This document shows positions 1-10,021 of a stretch of DNA of 64,000 bases, piece by piece. The position numbers and the translations under genes are program-made. The DNA comes from Chitinibacter sp. SCUT-21. Lineage in GTDB: Bacteria > Pseudomonadota > Gammaproteobacteria > Burkholderiales > Chitinibacteraceae. The DNA lies in the NCBI GenBank assembly GCA_041874755.1, contig CP102611.1, positions 1 to 64,000 of the forward strand. The letters run 5' to 3'. The notes below the pieces were generated by a model, which was not told where the DNA came from, ran no database searches, and worked only from the letters and a program-made list of their open reading frames with translations. Position 1 is the stretch's first letter. Every line of letters starts with the position of its first letter.

Positions 1-40
1 ATCTTTGTACACTGGAATTCTAGCTTCTGATCGGATGTTA

Positions 41-105
41 GGGTATATACATGCCGTGGTGTTGATGTAAAGGCCTTGCCTGATTTGAACTTGCTAAATA
101 TACCC
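41..105. repeat. Imperfect repeat, copy 1, with inverted ends
   Basis: The segment starts GGGTATA and ends TATACCC. Its 44-105 part is the same length (62 nt) as 1220-1281, which lies on the other side of the AraC-type gene. Both begin with the 12-mer TATATACATGCC and end with TATACCC, and I count about 39 identical positions of 62. The remainder of 1-288 shows no convincing coding region. Confidence 0.35.
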
Positions 106-288
106 ATGGTGTTTGCAAATATTCTCTGGTTTGGTTTTTTTTGCCTAATGCTCTCCGTAAATCATGCCAAGGTCTAAAGGTTCAAACCTCCATGCAAAGC
201 ATCGGTCTGCATCGGTTTGACTGGCTCAGTTAAAAAATCGCAGCCTGTATCAATTGATCTTGATTAGAGTGCTTGGCGGAGGGGATTA

Positions 289-1149
289 ATGAGTAAGGCA
301 CGTACACAGCTAGATTATTCACGCCGGTTACTGAAGGTGGTGCAGGTCTTGTGGCAAAACCCGACTCGGCAATTCACGACTGCCCAATTGGCCGAAATTG
401 CGCACTTTTCGCCATTTCATTTTCATCGGGTGTATCGAGAAATGATGGGGGAAACGGTTGCGGCTACTCAGCAGCGTTTGCGCTTGCATTTCGCTTCGCG
501 AGACTTAGCCTGCGAGCATTTGTCGCAAGAGCGCGTGGCGCAAAGGGCTGGGTATCAAAGCAGTGCGGCGTTTGTGCGTGCTTTTGCTGCGGCTTATGGC
601 GTGACGCCGGGGGCGTATCGGCGGCAACACCTTAATGCTCTCCAAGTTAAAAACACATTGGAGAACACGATGTATTCAATCGAATTTCGCACATTAAGTA
701 GCCCAATCAATTTGGCTGCACGTCGGCACTTGGGCGCGTACTTAAAGATTGGTGAAGCTTTTAGCCATTTGGAATTGGCTGTGAACCAATTGCCCTTAGT
801 GCCCAATCCGCGTTGGTTTGGCTTGTTTTACGATGACCCTGCAAATGTTCAGCAAGGTATTATTGGCGCTGAATTACGTTCGGATGCCTGCGTGGAAATT
901 TGCGAGCAGGCTGAGCTACCAGCTGATTTTCACAAAACGCAAATTCCTGCGGGGCGTTATGCGCTCATTGAGCACCGTGGTGCCTACAGCGAATTAGATA
1001 GAGCCTACCAATGGCTGATTGGAACGTGGTTGCCGCAAAGTGGTGAAGTTCCGTTACCGCTGCCGGGTATTGAGTTGTATCTGAATGATCCGTGCAATAC
1101 CGAACCAAAAGATTTACGGACAGAAATTTGGTTGGCGATTGCGGGTTAA
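289..1149 (+). CDS. AraC-family regulator with GyrI-like effector domain
   Basis: A 286-residue protein with two parts. An AraC-type double helix-turn-helix occupies about residues 15-112; the pattern PFHFHRVYREMMGET is typical of the first helix pair and AYGVTPGAYRR of the end of the second. A GyrI-like/SOUL-fold small-molecule-binding domain follows at about 128-284, with the family hallmark AGRYALIEHRGAYSELDRAYQWL. This DNA-binding-first, GyrI-second order is that of the Rob/BmrR-like regulators that answer to lipophilic cations or drugs; the ligand here is unknown. The start is well supported by GGAGG at 278-282 before ATG 289. It is monocistronic and no efflux gene is adjacent, so the regulated target cannot be inferred from context. 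Confidence 0.9.
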   Translation: MSKARTQLDYSRRLLKVVQVLWQNPTRQFTTAQLAEIAHFSPFHFHRVYREMMGETVAATQQRLRLHFASRDLACEHLSQERVAQRAGYQSSAAFVRAFAAAYGVTPGAYRRQHLNALQVKNTLENTMYSIEFRTLSSPINLAARRHLGAYLKIGEAFSHLELAVNQLPLVPNPRWFGLFYDDPANVQQGIIGAELRSDACVEICEQAELPADFHKTQIPAGRYALIEHRGAYSELDRAYQWLIGTWLPQSGEVPLPLPGIELYLNDPCNTEPKDLRTEIWLAIAG

Positions 1150-1219
1150 TGCGCTGGCACGCAGTATGGATTGGCGCATATTCGCTGCGGCAGGAAATCA
1201 ATATGGAGCCCCGCTTTTA

Positions 1220-1281
1220 TATATACATGCCTAGGTGTTTGTTAAAAAGCTAGTTCTAAATTGGTTTTTGAGGGTATACCC
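1220..1281. repeat. Imperfect repeat, copy 2
   Basis: A 62-nt segment related to 44-105, sharing the starting 12-mer TATATACATGCC, the internal GGTGTT and the closing TATACCC. The last ten bases form the self-complementary GGGTATACCC (1272-1281). It lies in the 390-nt non-coding stretch 1150-1540, which otherwise holds only the candidate promoter at 1481-1510. Confidence 0.35.
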
Positions 1282-1480
1282 CTGTATAGATTGGGGTGGT
1301 CTGTGCGGTGATGCGCACGGGGGCGTATAAACACGTCTACTGCCTGCAGGGTAAATTCTAATCGGCTATGCCTCGCATTCATCAATGCATACAAATTATG
1401 CTGTGTTGCAGCAAATTGACTACAAAATCTCGCGATAAGCGGTTGAATATCTCAATTGTCCTTTTATGCTTTGCTAGCTG

Positions 1481-1510
1481 TTGACTAAGCTTGCAGCGTG
1501 GTTTTGTAAA
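1481..1510 (+). promoter_or_regulatory. Candidate sigma-70 promoter of the REC-EAL gene
   Basis: TTGACT (1481-1486), an 18-nt spacer and TGTAAA (1505-1510). The predicted transcript would start near 1517 and have a leader of about 24 nt before ATG 1541. This argues against the longer in-frame TTG start at 1481. Confidence 0.4.
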
Positions 1511-1540
1511 CTAGCTGTATATCAAAAGGCATTGAGGGGC

Positions 1541-2719
1541 ATGTTTAAAAAAATACTCATCGTTGATGACAGTCAGGTACAGCGTGGCTTGATTAAAGCG
1601 ATGTGTCATCAATTGCCCAATATTGAAACGCTAGAGGCGTCGGATGGCCGCTGGGCTTCTCGTTTGTTGCAGATGCAAAACGATATTGATCTGGTGATTA
1701 CAGATTTGAACATGCCTGGCATGGATGGAATTGAGCTATTGCAGCAATTGGCGCGTGATGCAACACCGCCTGCGGTCTTATTGATCAGCGGATATAAGCC
1801 TGAATTACTCGAAGGCTGCGTGCTCGCCGCAGTGCAACTGGGCATTTCTCGCGTGGCCCAAATGGCCAAGCCACTGAATCCCGAAAAAATGCAGGCCACC
1901 ATCCACTCATTGCTCGATGAACAGCCCGACGAGGGCAGCACAACGCAGGCTCTACCGCTGATCGAGATCATCAATGGTTTGGCACATAACCAATTTTGTG
2001 CTCATTATCAGCCGATATGGCGTATTGGTGATCGAAAGTTGATGCAGTGCGAAGCGCTGGCGCGTTGGCAGCATCCGCAGCGTGGCTTATTGGGCCCTGC
2101 TTTTTTTATCGATCGCCTTGAGCACGATGGTTATATTAGTTTGCTAACTCGACGTATTGCGCAAACCAGTATGGATCTGCTGCGGCAACTCGCCCCCAAG
2201 GATACTTTGCATGTGTCACTGAATTTGGCGCGCCCACAATTAAATGATGCTGAATTGCTCGACCGAATTGAGCATGAGTTAAGGTTGCGACGTTTGTCAC
2301 CCGCCCAAGTAAAGCTAGAAATTACCGAAACAACGGCTTTTACCGATCGAGGTAATACGCTAGCGACTTTATTACGACTGCGGATGCGCGGCTTTGCTTT
2401 ATCGCTTGATGATTTTGGCACTGGGCATACCTCGCTCGAAGATTTAAAAGATTTACCCTTTACCGAGCTGAAACTTGATCGCAGTTTGATCCATCACATC
2501 CATCGCAACCCCCGCTGCCAAAGTATTGTGGATGGCATTGTGCAAATCGGTGAGCATTTGGGGATGCAATTGGTGGCCGAAGGCATCGAGGATGAAGCCG
2601 ATATGCACTATCTAGAGCGTTATCCGCAATTATTAGCACAGGGCTTTTTGCTATCAAAACCAATGTCTGGCACTGATTTACTCGAGTTATTGAGTAAAAT
2701 GCAGCGCAATTCGGCCTAA
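1541..2719 (+). CDS. Response regulator with EAL c-di-GMP phosphodiesterase domain
   Basis: A 392-residue cytoplasmic protein. The N-terminal receiver domain (about 1-120) carries the acidic pair D9/D10, the phospho-acceptor D55 in ITDLNMPGMDG and the conserved K110. The EAL domain (about 145-388) keeps E171-A-L, the ITET motif near 261-264, DDFGTG at 290-295 and QGFLLSKP near 367-374. The metal-binding and catalytic residues of active c-di-GMP phosphodiesterases therefore appear intact, and there is no GGDEF domain. ATG 1541, preceded by GAGG at 1534-1537, is chosen over an in-frame TTG at 1481. No histidine kinase is adjacent, so the partner is unknown. A motility or biofilm role is inference; the YcgR c-di-GMP receptor is encoded elsewhere in the window. 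Confidence 0.88.
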   Translation: MFKKILIVDDSQVQRGLIKAMCHQLPNIETLEASDGRWASRLLQMQNDIDLVITDLNMPGMDGIELLQQLARDATPPAVLLISGYKPELLEGCVLAAVQLGISRVAQMAKPLNPEKMQATIHSLLDEQPDEGSTTQALPLIEIINGLAHNQFCAHYQPIWRIGDRKLMQCEALARWQHPQRGLLGPAFFIDRLEHDGYISLLTRRIAQTSMDLLRQLAPKDTLHVSLNLARPQLNDAELLDRIEHELRLRRLSPAQVKLEITETTAFTDRGNTLATLLRLRMRGFALSLDDFGTGHTSLEDLKDLPFTELKLDRSLIHHIHRNPRCQSIVDGIVQIGEHLGMQLVAEGIEDEADMHYLERYPQLLAQGFLLSKPMSGTDLLELLSKMQRNSA

Positions 2720-2840
2720 CTGCGCCGCAACAAGGCGTGCGCTGTGTTTTTTTCGTGTTCGTCTTCAGAAAACTAAACCACACGCTCAGCTTTCGTGAAT
2801 TTGTCGGCTAAAATACCAGCTTCCCGCCTTGGATTTAGCC

Positions 2841-5800
2841 ATGTCCTCTCGCCTGAACCTATTCCAATCCAATCGCCTAGAAAACCTGTTTGAGCTGATG
2901 CAAGCGCTGTTTGCCGTGCCGCTCTCCGACCCGTTTGCCAGCGAAAAAATCATCGTGTCGAGTAAGGGCATGGAGCGCTGGTTGCGCTTTCAGCTTGCCG
3001 AGCGCGTTGGGATTTGTTCGGGCGTCGATTTTGCGCTGCCGGCGGGCTTTATCTGGCGCTTGCTGCAAGACGCGATGCCTGGTTTGCCGGCGGAATCGCC
3101 GTATAGCTCGGGCCCTTTGGCGTGGCGCTTGTTTGGCTTGCTGCCGCAATCGCAGGCGCGCGAGGCCAGCCCGATTGTTGCCGCGTATTTGGCCGAAGGT
3201 GATGAGCGGCGGCGTATGGCGTTGGCTGGCAAATTGGCCGACGTGTTCGATCAGTATTTAGTCTTTCGCAGCGACTGGATCGCGGCGTGGGAAGAGGGGC
3301 GTTTGCTGGGGAATTTAGGGCCGGATGAAGCGTGGCAAGCCAAGCTATGGTGCGAAGTGCGCGATAGCATTCGCGCTGGTCAGTACGGTGCTACTTCGCC
3401 GCATCGGGCTGAGATGTTTGTGCAATTGTTTACCCAATGGGCCGAGCATCAACCGCAACGCCTGCCCGAGCGTTTAACGGTGTTTGGCATTTCTAGTATG
3501 CCGCCAGCGTATATCGACGTGCTTGGCGTACTGGCCGAGCATATCGACGTTAATCTATTTTTGCTTAACCCGTGCATGGCTGAATGGGGCGCGATTGTCA
3601 GCCCGAAAGCGCTGGCTTTTCATGCGCTGCGCAGCAAACAAGAGGCGCGCGCGCAGGAAAAAATGTATCTGGATGTCGGCCACCCATTGCTCGCGAGCAT
3701 GGGAAAGGCGGGGCGTGATTTCTTCCGCGCGATTACCGAGCGTTTTCCGTGGTCGGTCGGCGGTGACGGGCCGCTATTTAGCGACCCGTGCGCCAATTTG
3801 GCCGATGCTAACCTACTGCGGCAAATTCAATCCGACATATTGCATTTGTACGAACGCGGCCATGACAGCCGTTTCCGTATTGCCAATGACGATCAATCGC
3901 TCACCTTCCATCGCTGCCACAGCGCAATGCGCGAAGTCGAGGTGCTGCACGATAGGCTGTGCGCCATGCTCGCGCGCGATAAAACGCTGTTGGCGTCAGA
4001 AATTGCCGTACTGCTACCCGATTTGGGGCCGTACGCGCCGCTGATTGAAGCGGTGTTTGGCGGCGCCGCCGCTGCGGGCGCGCCGGTATTGCCGTACAAC
4101 ATTGCCGATTTAAGCACCGCGCAAGAATGCCCGGCGATTGATGTGTATTTGCAGCTATTTAATCTGCCTGATAGCCGTTGCACCGCGGATGAAATTTTTG
4201 GCCTGATCGAAACGCCGCAAGTGGCACGCCGCTTTGGCATCGCCGCCGAGGATCTCGCCACGCTGCAACATTGGATCGATGCCGCAGCAATCCGCTGGGG
4301 GCTGAATGCCGCGCACCGCGCCGAATTTGCCGAGCTACTCGGTGGTGAAGCAGGTTTGGCGGCCTTGGGCGAGGCCAATACTTGGCAAGCTGGGCTCGAT
4401 AGTCTGCTGCTTGGCGCGGCCTTGCCGCAAAAACTGGCCGGTGATACCGTGCCGCTGTGGCACGGTATTGCGCCGTGGGATCAGCTTGAAGGCTCGCAAG
4501 TGGCGCTGCTGGCCAAACTTAAAACGCTGATCGATAGCCTCAGCGCGTGGCGCGAACGGCTGAAAGCAGCGCAAACCTTGGCCGATTGGGCGGTGCTCGC
4601 GCAGCAATTACTCGAAGAGTTTCTCAATTTTGACCCCGAAGTCGAGGCCGAGCGTTTGCTGGTGCTGTCGATTCGCGAATCATTGGCCGCGATGGCGACG
4701 CAAGGCGAGTTGGCCGAGTTTGGCGCGCCGGTCGAGCGCAAAGTGGTGCTCGACGATTTGCGTCATCGTTTTGACACCTCAAGCCGTGGCTCGGGCTTTA
4801 TGTCGCGCGGCATTACTTTTTGCACGATGGTGCCAATGCGCGGCTTGCCGTTTCGCGTGATTGCGGTGCTGGGCTTGAACGAAACCGATTTTCCGCGCAA
4901 CCCGCCGACCTTGGGCTTTGATCTGATCGCGCAAAACCCACAATTGGGCGATCGCTCGCGCCGTTTGGACGATCGATTTTTGTTTTTAGAAATCATCCTC
5001 GCCGCGCGCGACGCGCTTTATCTATCGTGGGTTGGGCGCGGTGTGACCGACAATGAAACCTATCCTCCGTCGGTGTTGGTGTCCGATCTGATCGATTGCG
5101 TTCGGCAAGGTTTTGGTTTGGTGGACGATGACGATGGTAGTGCGCTGCTAGCGAATTTAATTAATGAGTATCCATTGCAAGTTTTTAGCCCAAAAGGCTT
5201 TGAAGCCAATACCCCGTCTCAATCGTATAACCCGCTGTGGGCCGATGCGGCCAATCGCGTGTTGGGGGTAACTGTCAATGATGATGAGCAATTCACGGCA
5301 ACTGAAGCTATCGCCCCAGAAGCCGCCGCGCTTGAACTGCAGCCCGTTCCTTCGGTGCTGAGCCTGGACGACTTGGCCAGCGCGGTGATGAAGCCGGCGC
5401 ATTACTACCTGCGCATGCGCGCCGAGCTGGTGCTCGATGAAGCTGATGGCGCTTTGGCTGAGGACGAACCGTTTGATTTGCGCGATTTTGCCGATCGCGC
5501 GGTGCGCGACGCCGCGCTGCAATACGGCAGCGCCGCGCAAGACTTGCTATTAGCGCAGGGCAAAGCGCCGTTGGGTACGCCTGGCCAGCTCTTGGTCGGC
5601 GAGCAAATCGCCGCCGCGCTGCAACTAAAAGACGTGCTGCCTATCTACTGCGGCGATGCTGCTTTGCCGGTATTTAGCGGCTATTTGGAGCTGAGTCGGT
5701 CCGAATTGGCCGAGTCTGATTTGAGCGAAACCTTGCACGGTGAAACTGCGAGCATCCAAATCACCTTGGCCGATTTGTACCCGAATGGTCAGCATATTGT

Positions 5801-6311
5801 GCGCAGCACGATTTACCCGCGCGATGCGATTCGCTACTGGATTCGACATCTAGCACTGTGCTGCTGCGCTGGTCAAACCGGCGTGCAGTTTGCGCACACC
5901 CGCGTCTTGTCGCCCGATCAAGTGCTGTATTTTCCGCCGCTGGCCACCGATGTTGCCCGCGCGCAATTGATTGAATACGTGCGTTTTTACCGTGCGCATT
6001 GGCGCTCGCCGCAGCCCTTTTTTACTAAGTCAGCGCTTATGTGGGGTGACGATGAAGTGTCGAGTTGGGAGGCGGTTGAAAAAGTGTGGTATGGAAGTTT
6101 TAAAAAAGCAGGCGAATGCGAAGATCCAAGCATTCAATTGCTGTGGCCGAATGATGCATTGGCGGTGGATTCGCCGCAACGCGCAATCTTTGCCGCTTGG
6201 GCTGAATGTCTATTGCACCCGCTTCATCAAAATATGACGACACGTAGCCTTGGGCGCGATCTGGCGCTGTACCAAGCACAAATTCAACTGATGCAGGAGT
6301 GCACTGAATGA
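2841..6311 (+). CDS. recC: Exodeoxyribonuclease V gamma subunit RecC
   Basis: A 1156-residue protein, close to the roughly 1120 residues of E. coli RecC. RecC is the structural and Chi-recognising subunit of RecBCD, which processes double-strand breaks for RecA-dependent repair. The N-terminal segment (NRLENLFELMQALFAVPLSDPF, then SKGMERWLRFQLA) is the family signature, as are GRTITFCTMVPMR-like (here GITFCTMVPMRGLPFRV) and LGLNETDFPR mid-protein. It should lack a functional helicase or nuclease centre, as RecC proteins do. ATG 2841 (MSSRLNLF) is preferred to the in-frame TTG at 2829. The stop overlaps the recB start as ATGA (6308-6311), indicating translational coupling and matched subunit output. 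The ptrA gene found between recC and recB in E. coli is absent here. Confidence 0.95.
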   Translation: MSSRLNLFQSNRLENLFELMQALFAVPLSDPFASEKIIVSSKGMERWLRFQLAERVGICSGVDFALPAGFIWRLLQDAMPGLPAESPYSSGPLAWRLFGLLPQSQAREASPIVAAYLAEGDERRRMALAGKLADVFDQYLVFRSDWIAAWEEGRLLGNLGPDEAWQAKLWCEVRDSIRAGQYGATSPHRAEMFVQLFTQWAEHQPQRLPERLTVFGISSMPPAYIDVLGVLAEHIDVNLFLLNPCMAEWGAIVSPKALAFHALRSKQEARAQEKMYLDVGHPLLASMGKAGRDFFRAITERFPWSVGGDGPLFSDPCANLADANLLRQIQSDILHLYERGHDSRFRIANDDQSLTFHRCHSAMREVEVLHDRLCAMLARDKTLLASEIAVLLPDLGPYAPLIEAVFGGAAAAGAPVLPYNIADLSTAQECPAIDVYLQLFNLPDSRCTADEIFGLIETPQVARRFGIAAEDLATLQHWIDAAAIRWGLNAAHRAEFAELLGGEAGLAALGEANTWQAGLDSLLLGAALPQKLAGDTVPLWHGIAPWDQLEGSQVALLAKLKTLIDSLSAWRERLKAAQTLADWAVLAQQLLEEFLNFDPEVEAERLLVLSIRESLAAMATQGELAEFGAPVERKVVLDDLRHRFDTSSRGSGFMSRGITFCTMVPMRGLPFRVIAVLGLNETDFPRNPPTLGFDLIAQNPQLGDRSRRLDDRFLFLEIILAARDALYLSWVGRGVTDNETYPPSVLVSDLIDCVRQGFGLVDDDDGSALLANLINEYPLQVFSPKGFEANTPSQSYNPLWADAANRVLGVTVNDDEQFTATEAIAPEAAALELQPVPSVLSLDDLASAVMKPAHYYLRMRAELVLDEADGALAEDEPFDLRDFADRAVRDAALQYGSAAQDLLLAQGKAPLGTPGQLLVGEQIAAALQLKDVLPIYCGDAALPVFSGYLELSRSELAESDLSETLHGETASIQITLADLYPNGQHIVRSTIYPRDAIRYWIRHLALCCCAGQTGVQFAHTRVLSPDQVLYFPPLATDVARAQLIEYVRFYRAHWRSPQPFFTKSALMWGDDEVSSWEAVEKVWYGSFKKAGECEDPSIQLLWPNDALAVDSPQRAIFAAWAECLLHPLHQNMTTRSLGRDLALYQAQIQLMQECTE

Positions 6312-9300
6312 GCTCGCTGAATTTACAAGCACTCGACGTGCACGGCGTGCCGCTACATGGCCGCAATCTGATCGAGGCGTCAGCCGGTACCGGTAAAACA
6401 TTTAATATCACTGGTCTGTATGCACGGCTGATTTTGGGCGCGCACGATGGATTGAACGGGGCCAAAAACGCGCCGCAATTTGATCTAAGCCGCGCCTTAT
6501 TGCCCGAGCAAATTTTGGTCGTGACCTTTACCAAGGCTGCCACCGCCGAGCTGAAAGATCGCATCCGCACCCGATTGGCGCAGTTGGCGCAAACCTTCAG
6601 CGAAGGCCTGCCGTTTAGCATTAATGGCGAGCCTGAGCCATTTTGCGCGCAGCTGTGGCAGCAAGTGTGCGAATCGGGTCAGCCCACGCAGCCGCTGCTC
6701 GAGCAATTACGCTTGGCCTTGGCGACACTCGATTGCGCGGCAATTTCGACGATACATAGTTTTTGCCAGCGATTACTGAGCGAGCAGGCGTTTGAAGTTG
6801 GCTTTGATTTTGACTTTGAAATGATCAGCGATGAGAGTGAGGTATTGGCTCAAATCGCACGCGACTATTGGCGTAGCGACATTTACCCAGCGCCGGTATT
6901 GTGGGTGCAGTATTTACAAAACCGCAAAATCGATGTCGACGAACTCTCGCAGCTTGCCGCACGCTTGGCCAAGCTCGACCCCGACGCGCTGCTGCCCATA
7001 CCCAAAGCGACAGATTTAACGCAAATGCAGTTGCGTTGGGATGCGGCCTTAGCCAAGTGTGTTGCCACGTGGCAGCCAGCTGAAATTGGCCAGCTGCTGA
7101 TGCAGCACTGGCACGAGCAGCATTTTAAAAAGGTATTAGAATTTACCGCTGATCTGGCTTGGCTGGATGAAGTGAATACTTTCTTTGCTCAGCCGAGCCG
7201 CCATTTACCCAAGATTTTTTCCACGCTGGCGCAAAGCAAAATCAATGATGCCTTGTATGCAAAATGGGTCAAAGCCGGCGTTGCGCCGCCGCAGCATGAA
7301 TTTTTTAAAGCGCTCGACGATTTGATCGACTCCCAAGCCACGCTAGCTGGCGATTTGGAAGCCTACTTTAACCAATGGTTGCTGCGCTTTGCCGCCGTGG
7401 TGCGCGAGCAATTGGCGCAGCGCAAGGCGCAAGCGGGGCAGATGTCGTTTGACGATAGCCTAACGATGCTGGCGCGCGCGCTACGCGACCCACAACGGCG
7501 CGATAATTTAATCGCCAAAGTGCGGCAAAAATACCGCGCCGCCTTGGTCGACGAGTTTCAGGATACCGATCCAACGCAATTTACGATTATTGATTCGCTA
7601 TTCGGCAGCAATAGTGCCGAAGAAACCGGCTTGCCATTTTTTATGGTGGGCGATCCAAAACAAGCGATTTACGCCTTCCGTGGCGCCGATGTTTACGCCT
7701 ATTTGCACGCCCGCGCGCAGGCGCAGGGGCAGTATTCGATTGATACCAATTTTCGCTCGGACGCGAAAATCATTGATTTTGTGAATGCGCTGTTCAAGCC
7801 CGCCGACGCGTTTATCGAAAGCAAAATCACGCATCCACATATTCTGGCCAAGCATAGCGGAGACTCAAAGCTACAGATCGCTGATGACAAAGACGCGGTG
7901 CACGCCTTTGTATTTGACGGCAAAAAAGCCGCGCATGCTGAGCGACTATGCCACAGCGGCACGGCGCAAGAAATTGCGCGGCTGCTGACTTTGGCGCAGC
8001 AAGGCCGCGCGCGCTTGGGCGATAGGCCGCTGCAATCGGGCGATATTGCGGTGTTGGTCAGCAGCCACCAGCAAGCCAGCCAAATGCGCCAAGCTTTAGT
8101 TAAAGTTGGCGTGCCGTCGGTGACGCAATCGCGCAGCAGCGTGTTTGCCAGCGCCGAGGCGGCGGGGCTGTTGGCCTTGCTACAGGCGGTGAACGAGCCA
8201 GCCAATTCGGCGCTGCTGCGTCGCGCTTTGGTTAGCAGCGTCGTCGGGCTGTCGGTGCCGCAATTGCAGGCCATGCTGGCCGATGATGCGGCGTGGTTGA
8301 ATGAAGTTGAACGCCTACAGGTGCTGCGCGATGAATGGCGCAAAGCGGGCTTTATGGCGATGTTCCGCCGCTGGTTGGTCGAAAGCCGCGCACCGGCGCG
8401 TTTATTGGGTTTTGACGATGGCGAGCGCCGGCTGACCAATTTGCTGCATGTGGCTGAGTTAATCCAAAACGAAACGCGCAAAAGGCCAAGCCCGGCCTTG
8501 CTGCTGGCGTGGTTGGAGCGCCATGTTGCCGAGCCCGATCACAGCGCCGAGAGCCAGCAAATGCGGCTCGAGAGCGACGCTGATCGCGTCAAAATTGTCA
8601 CGATCCACGCGTCCAAAGGCTTGGAATACCCGATTGTTTTCTGCCCATTTGCATGGAAAAGCCGCGGCGATTTGCTGCGCAATCAGCAATGGATTGCGTT
8701 TCATGACGAGAACGACCAATTGCGCATCGACGCGGGTACGCCAGAGCGTGAATTGGCCGAAGAACGCGCCACCACCGAGGCGCACGCTGAATTAATGCGC
8801 TTGCTGTACGTGGCCTTAACGCGCGCCAAGCATCGCTTGTATTTGGCTTACCCCGCGTTTGAAAAACTGCCCTGGCAATCAAAACCTGCAATGAAAAATG
8901 GCCCGCTGGCGCAAGTGCTGTATCACGACGGTAAGCGCCTGAACGAGCAAATTGGCGATTGCAGCATTGAACAAATCAGCGCCGCATTTACCGCGATTGC
9001 GCCGCTAACGGTCAGCGATTGGCCTAATACGCGCGAACCGTATCAGCCCGCCGCCGTCAAGCTTAGCGCGGTGAGCGCCGCATCGTGGACGCCACGCTTT
9101 TTGGCCGCACCGTGGCGCATGGTCAGCTTTTCGGGTGTTTCGCGCGGGCAGGCCAAGCACAGCGAAAGCGGCGTCGATCACGATGCCAGCACGCTCGATG
9201 CGGCGCTTAGCGTGCTTGATAAAACCCAGCTGCCGATGCGCTTTCGCTTTGCGCGTGGCGCCGACGCGGGGACGGCTTTGCACGGCATGTTTGAGCATTG

Positions 9301-10021
9301 GGATTTTAGCCGCCACGATCGCAACGCTTGGCAAGAGATCATCGCCAAGCAACTATTGCGCGCCGGTTTGGTCAGCGAAGAGGCCTTGCAAGCCGAGACG
9401 CAAATTGATGTGGACAATGAGCAGGGGGGTATGCTGCCAGAGCTCGCTACATGGTTGGGCGAAGTGATTGATACGCCGCTGGGTATGTGTGGCTTTGCGT
9501 TGCGCGATTTGCAGCCTAAACAACGCTTGAACGAATGGCCGTTTTTAATGCATTGCCCCAAGCTCAATCTAACCGCTTTTTACCGCGAACTCGCTCGGCC
9601 CGAATTTGGCGTAGCGCCGCAAATTATCGCCGCCAGCCAGCGGCTAAAACCCGAGCAAGTGCAGGCGTATTTAAACGGCGTGGTCGATTTGGTGTGCCAA
9701 TATCAGGGGCGCTATTTTATCGCCGACTATAAATCGAATTTCTTGGGTGACAACGTCGCCGACTACAGCCACGCCGCGCTGACCGAGGCAATGGGCGACG
9801 CGCATTATTATCTGCAATACCTGCTGTACGTGATTGCGTGGCATCGACATATGAAATCTCGTTTGGGTGAGCGTTACGATTACGAGAATGATTTTGGTGG
9901 CGTGCTGTATTTATTTATACGGGGTATGCATCCGCAAGGTAATGGCAATGGGGTCTGGTTTGATAAACCCCGGCAGGGTTTAATTGAGGCGCTTAATCGC
10001 GCTCTGGGAGGTGCGCAATGA
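6308..10021 (+). CDS. recB: Exodeoxyribonuclease V beta subunit RecB
   Basis: A 1237-residue 3'-5' helicase and nuclease of RecBCD. The UvrD-type helicase Walker A is E23-ASAGTGKT31; the Walker B-like VDEFQDTDPTQF and the GDPKQAIYAFRGAD motif lie near 412-460. Helicase C-terminal motifs include VKIVTIHASKGLEYPIVF and LLYVALTRAKHRLYLA. The C-terminal RecB nuclease domain keeps D1127 in GVVDLV and D1140-Y-K1142 in the ADYKSN motif, so both activities look intact. It overlaps recC upstream and recD downstream by 4 nt each (ATGA), forming a tight recC-recB-recD operon. Confidence 0.96.
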   Translation: MSSLNLQALDVHGVPLHGRNLIEASAGTGKTFNITGLYARLILGAHDGLNGAKNAPQFDLSRALLPEQILVVTFTKAATAELKDRIRTRLAQLAQTFSEGLPFSINGEPEPFCAQLWQQVCESGQPTQPLLEQLRLALATLDCAAISTIHSFCQRLLSEQAFEVGFDFDFEMISDESEVLAQIARDYWRSDIYPAPVLWVQYLQNRKIDVDELSQLAARLAKLDPDALLPIPKATDLTQMQLRWDAALAKCVATWQPAEIGQLLMQHWHEQHFKKVLEFTADLAWLDEVNTFFAQPSRHLPKIFSTLAQSKINDALYAKWVKAGVAPPQHEFFKALDDLIDSQATLAGDLEAYFNQWLLRFAAVVREQLAQRKAQAGQMSFDDSLTMLARALRDPQRRDNLIAKVRQKYRAALVDEFQDTDPTQFTIIDSLFGSNSAEETGLPFFMVGDPKQAIYAFRGADVYAYLHARAQAQGQYSIDTNFRSDAKIIDFVNALFKPADAFIESKITHPHILAKHSGDSKLQIADDKDAVHAFVFDGKKAAHAERLCHSGTAQEIARLLTLAQQGRARLGDRPLQSGDIAVLVSSHQQASQMRQALVKVGVPSVTQSRSSVFASAEAAGLLALLQAVNEPANSALLRRALVSSVVGLSVPQLQAMLADDAAWLNEVERLQVLRDEWRKAGFMAMFRRWLVESRAPARLLGFDDGERRLTNLLHVAELIQNETRKRPSPALLLAWLERHVAEPDHSAESQQMRLESDADRVKIVTIHASKGLEYPIVFCPFAWKSRGDLLRNQQWIAFHDENDQLRIDAGTPERELAEERATTEAHAELMRLLYVALTRAKHRLYLAYPAFEKLPWQSKPAMKNGPLAQVLYHDGKRLNEQIGDCSIEQISAAFTAIAPLTVSDWPNTREPYQPAAVKLSAVSAASWTPRFLAAPWRMVSFSGVSRGQAKHSESGVDHDASTLDAALSVLDKTQLPMRFRFARGADAGTALHGMFEHWDFSRHDRNAWQEIIAKQLLRAGLVSEEALQAETQIDVDNEQGGMLPELATWLGEVIDTPLGMCGFALRDLQPKQRLNEWPFLMHCPKLNLTAFYRELARPEFGVAPQIIAASQRLKPEQVQAYLNGVVDLVCQYQGRYFIADYKSNFLGDNVADYSHAALTEAMGDAHYYLQYLLYVIAWHRHMKSRLGERYDYENDFGGVLYLFIRGMHPQGNGNGVWFDKPRQGLIEALNRALGGAQ

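Noticed and set aside
1481..1540. N-terminal extension of the REC-EAL protein from TTG 1481
   Set aside because: The extension overlaps a plausible promoter and lacks a ribosome site; ATG 1541 fits the receiver-domain start.
2722..2754. Terminator after the REC-EAL gene
   Set aside because: Only a four-base CGCC/GGCG stem precedes the T run; too weak to call.
7699..8481. Long minus-strand open frame of 260 codons within recB
   Set aside because: GC-rich shadow of recB with Ser/Ala/Arg-rich composition and no start signals.
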